Shown one piece after another: positions 61,292 to 64,000 of a stretch of 64,000 bases of DNA; position 1 is the stretch's first letter; every line of letters begins with the position of its first letter. The translations under genes were made by a program, and so were the position numbers. Where the stretch lies: assembly GCA_015069605.1 (NCBI GenBank), contig SVII01000001.1, positions 72,359 through 136,358 of the forward strand, in the 5' to 3' direction. A model generated the notes under the pieces. That model made no database searches. It was not told the DNA's origin and saw nothing but the letters and a program-made list of their open reading frames with translations. The stretch is from Clostridiales bacterium. Lineage in GTDB: Bacteria; Bacillota; Clostridia; Christensenellales; Borkfalkiaceae.

Positions 61292-62176
61292 ATGACAGGC
61301 GAATCCCAACGCTTATTGCAAAATTGCAAAATGTGTCCCGTAGAGTGCGGCGCAAATCGTTTGACGGGCATCGGCGCGTGCGGCGTGTCGGGCTTGCATA
61401 TCGCAAAATATTATTTGCACGCCTTTGAAGAACCTTGCATTTCTTTTCAAAACGGAAGCGGCACGATCTTTTTTACGGGCTGTAATCTGCGTTGCGCGTT
61501 TTGTCAAAATTACGAAGTGTCGCGTGCGCAACGAGGCAAAGCGATTACCGCGCAAGAGCTTGCGGACATTTTCAAAGAACTGGAAGACATGGGTGCAGAA
61601 AACATTTCTCTCGTCACTCCGTCCCATCTCGTTGCGTACCTGGTGCCCGCATTTGAGATTTATAAACCTAAAATCCCCGTTGTTTACAACAGCGGCGGTT
61701 ATGAAAAAATCCAAACGCTGAAAATGATTGATCCTTACGTGGATATCTATCTTCCTGACGCAAAATTCTATTCTTCCGCTCTTTCCAAACGATATTTAGG
61801 CAAAGAAGATTATTTTGACGTAGCTAGCGAGGCCGTAGAGTTTATGGCGAATGCAAAACCATTAAAAATGACGGAAGACGGAAAAATGCTGTCGGGGTGC
61901 GTCGTTCGGCATTTGGTAATGCCCCTTTGCACCAACGACTCCAAAGCAATTTTAAAATGGTTCGCACGTACCCTGCCCCCTACGACGTATTTGAGTTTGA
62001 TGAGTCAATACACCCCATTTGGCGATATTGAAAAATACCCCGAACTCTCCCGCTCCATCACAGCGCGGGAATACGACGCGGTCGTGGATACCGCAATTGC
62101 GCTTGGAATTGAAAAACTATTCACCCAAGAACGAAAATCCAGCGCCACGAAATATATTCCCGAATGGGATTTTTAA
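61292..62176 (+). CDS. radical SAM protein, PflA-like
   Basis: GTIFFTGCNLRCAFCQNYEVS (CxxxCxxC), N-terminal CKMCPVECGANR. Confidence 0.85.
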   Translation: MTGESQRLLQNCKMCPVECGANRLTGIGACGVSGLHIAKYYLHAFEEPCISFQNGSGTIFFTGCNLRCAFCQNYEVSRAQRGKAITAQELADIFKELEDMGAENISLVTPSHLVAYLVPAFEIYKPKIPVVYNSGGYEKIQTLKMIDPYVDIYLPDAKFYSSALSKRYLGKEDYFDVASEAVEFMANAKPLKMTEDGKMLSGCVVRHLVMPLCTNDSKAILKWFARTLPPTTYLSLMSQYTPFGDIEKYPELSRSITAREYDAVVDTAIALGIEKLFTQERKSSATKYIPEWDF

Positions 62177-62407
62177 GGGATTTTCAGCCAAAACACCCAC
62201 CCATGTCCGCGTTGAACGCATTATTCTTTGTCAAACAGCGTGGATTTCAAACGCACGATCGAGCTGGTGAGGCGAGCAGCTTTCGTAGGTGAGGCGACAG
62301 CCAACTGATTTTCCAACTGCCTAATTTTTAACAACGTTTTTTCTATACTTTTCATCGTTTACATTGTGTGCGATGCAAAAGCGTATTATACTTTTTGAGG
62401 TTTTACT

Positions 62408-64000
62408 ATGTTGATTTCCGCAGACAATTTACATTTCGGATTTAACGGCGGTTCGCTTTTAGAAAGCGTCTGTTTTTCGCTGTCCGAGGGGGACAGGGTC
62501 GGGTTGATCGGCGCAAACGGCGAAGGAAAAACGACGCTTATCCGTTTGATTTTATCCGAACTTGAACCCGAAAGCGGCGTATTGTTCCGTAAAAATGGTA
62601 TCCGTATCGGATATTTGGCGCAAAACGGCGGTTACGATTCTTCTAACACCGTGTTTGAAGAAATGCGAGAAATTTTTACCGCAGACATTCGCGCCGTCAA
62701 CAATTTACGCGAAATCGAACAAAAAATTGCTTCTACGCAAGAAAACAGCGACGAATACCGCGTTTTGTCTGCAAAATATGAATCCTTAAATAAACAAATC
62801 GCCGCGCGGGATAGTTACAATTACGAAATTCGTATCCGCACCGTACTCAACGGTATGGGATTTGAAAACGTGTACGATCAGTCCATTTGCACTATGTCAG
62901 GTGGCGAAAAAACACGTTTGAAATTGTGCCGTTTGCTTTTGGAAGAACCTGAGCTTTTGATTTTGGACGAACCCACCAACCATTTGGATATGAAAACTTT
63001 GTTTTGGTTGGAAGATTATCTTGCGACGTACAAGGGTGCAATTCTTACCGTTTCGCACGATAGATATTTCTTAGACAAAATCGTTTCGCAAATCTATGAA
63101 ATCGAAAACAAGAAATTATCCGTCTTTAAGGGAAATTATACAAAATACAAAACTTTGAAAGCGGAAAAAACCGCGCATCTTTTGAAAGAATACGAAAAAC
63201 AGCAGGAAGAACGCGCGCATATGCAGGAGTACGTGGATCGAAACCTTGTCCGCGCGTCCACCACCAAAATGGCGCAATCACGCAGGCGCGCCTTAGAAAA
63301 AATGGAGCTTATCGAAAAGCCTGCCCTGCCCCCTACTCCCCCGCGGTTCGTGTTTACGTACACCGAAAAGCCGTACGAGAAAGTGTTGGAAGTATCGAAT
63401 TTACGCTTAACGGCAGGCGAAAAAACATTGCTTCAAAGTGCGTCATTCACCTTGATGCGTGGCGAAAAATGCGCCGTTGTGGGCGATAACGGCACGGGAA
63501 AATCCACACTAATCAAGGAAATCGTCAAAAACAAAAACACCGCAATCAAAACGGGACGTTTCGTCAAAATTGCCTGTTATGATCAAGAAAATGCCAACCT
63601 CGAACCCAACAATTCGGTGTTAGAGGAACTTTGGGGGCGACACGTGTCGTGGGATCAAACGCGCGTAAGAAATATCCTCGCGCAAGCCAAACTCGAAGCC
63701 GAAGACATGGACAAAAAAGTGCGTATGCTCTCAGGCGGCGAACGTGCCAAACTCGCACTCGCCGTGTTTGAATGTGAAAACGGCAACACGCTCGTTTTGG
63801 ACGAACCGACCAACCACCTTGACTTGCCCGCAAGAGAAAGCCTCGAAGCCGCTTTGAAAGAATTTGACGGCACAGTGTTATTCGTTTCGCACGACCGTTA
63901 TTTTATCCGCGCGCTTGCGGATAAAGTGTTGGAATTAGAAAACGGCGAAGCAAAAGAATTTAAAGGCAGTTATGATGACTACACCGCGTATAAAACTGCA
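62408..64000 (+). CDS. ABC-F family ATPase (partial, runs off window)
   Basis: Two ABC domains (GANGEGKTTLIRL, MSGGEKTRLKLCRLLL, LILDEPTNHLD; GDNGTGKSTLIKE, LSGGERAKLALA, LVLDEPTNHLD); open at the 3' end so absent from ORF track. Confidence 0.9.
   Translation, partial: MLISADNLHFGFNGGSLLESVCFSLSEGDRVGLIGANGEGKTTLIRLILSELEPESGVLFRKNGIRIGYLAQNGGYDSSNTVFEEMREIFTADIRAVNNLREIEQKIASTQENSDEYRVLSAKYESLNKQIAARDSYNYEIRIRTVLNGMGFENVYDQSICTMSGGEKTRLKLCRLLLEEPELLILDEPTNHLDMKTLFWLEDYLATYKGAILTVSHDRYFLDKIVSQIYEIENKKLSVFKGNYTKYKTLKAEKTAHLLKEYEKQQEERAHMQEYVDRNLVRASTTKMAQSRRRALEKMELIEKPALPPTPPRFVFTYTEKPYEKVLEVSNLRLTAGEKTLLQSASFTLMRGEKCAVVGDNGTGKSTLIKEIVKNKNTAIKTGRFVKIACYDQENANLEPNNSVLEELWGRHVSWDQTRVRNILAQAKLEAEDMDKKVRMLSGGERAKLALAVFECENGNTLVLDEPTNHLDLPARESLEAALKEFDGTVLFVSHDRYFIRALADKVLELENGEAKEFKGSYDDYTAYKTA

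Noticed and set aside
62250-62300. Direct repeat ggtgaggcgagcagc / ggtgaggcgacagcc resembling part of an M-box
   Set aside because: Lies within the putative 44-aa ORF region; only a short match and no further riboswitch structure seen
1-64000. CRISPR arrays, tRNA or rRNA genes
   Set aside because: No regularly spaced repeats, TpsiC-type GGTTCRAnnCC tRNA ends or rRNA-like blocks were recognised by eye; tRNAscan/cmsearch would be decisive

Overview
This 64 kb window looks like a low-GC Firmicutes/Clostridia-type chromosome. Consensus sigma-A promoters and strong GGAGG Shine-Dalgarno sites are common, and most genes are on the minus strand. Much of it is ordinary housekeeping: addA(partial)/addB, tilS, a GltS-like symporter, plsC-like, adhE-rex, trmB, dut, mgtE, a two-component system, radC, tkt, tsaD, prfB, secA, metK, a radical SAM enzyme and an ABC-F ATPase. 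The main accessory feature is a compact phage-derived head module at 20.5-30.4 kb: an ArpU/sigma-like regulator, terminase, a small terminase-like protein, portal, scaffold, capsid, an adaptor and a beta-propeller-like hub. It has no integrase, replication, lysis, tail fibre or tail tape genes. It is bounded by a hairpin terminator, and a near-perfect Gram-positive LexA/SOS box (CGAACATTTGTTCG) sits upstream. This suggests a damage-inducible, possibly domesticated capsid or gene-transfer-like system. Other signals worth a second look are: a dispersed G-rich motif (GGCAGGTAYGCGTTGA), found mostly on the minus strand, often right after stop codons and also in frame in genes; a 281-bp element with 21-bp perfect terminal inverted repeats directly upstream of metK; a leader-peptide ORF before a MgtE with a duplicated N domain; a sigma-B-like cassette in which one ATPase looks degenerate; and a Cys/Glu-rich tail on a PepV-like peptidase. 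No tRNA, rRNA or CRISPR array was recognised. All family calls come from reading the sequence without database searches.
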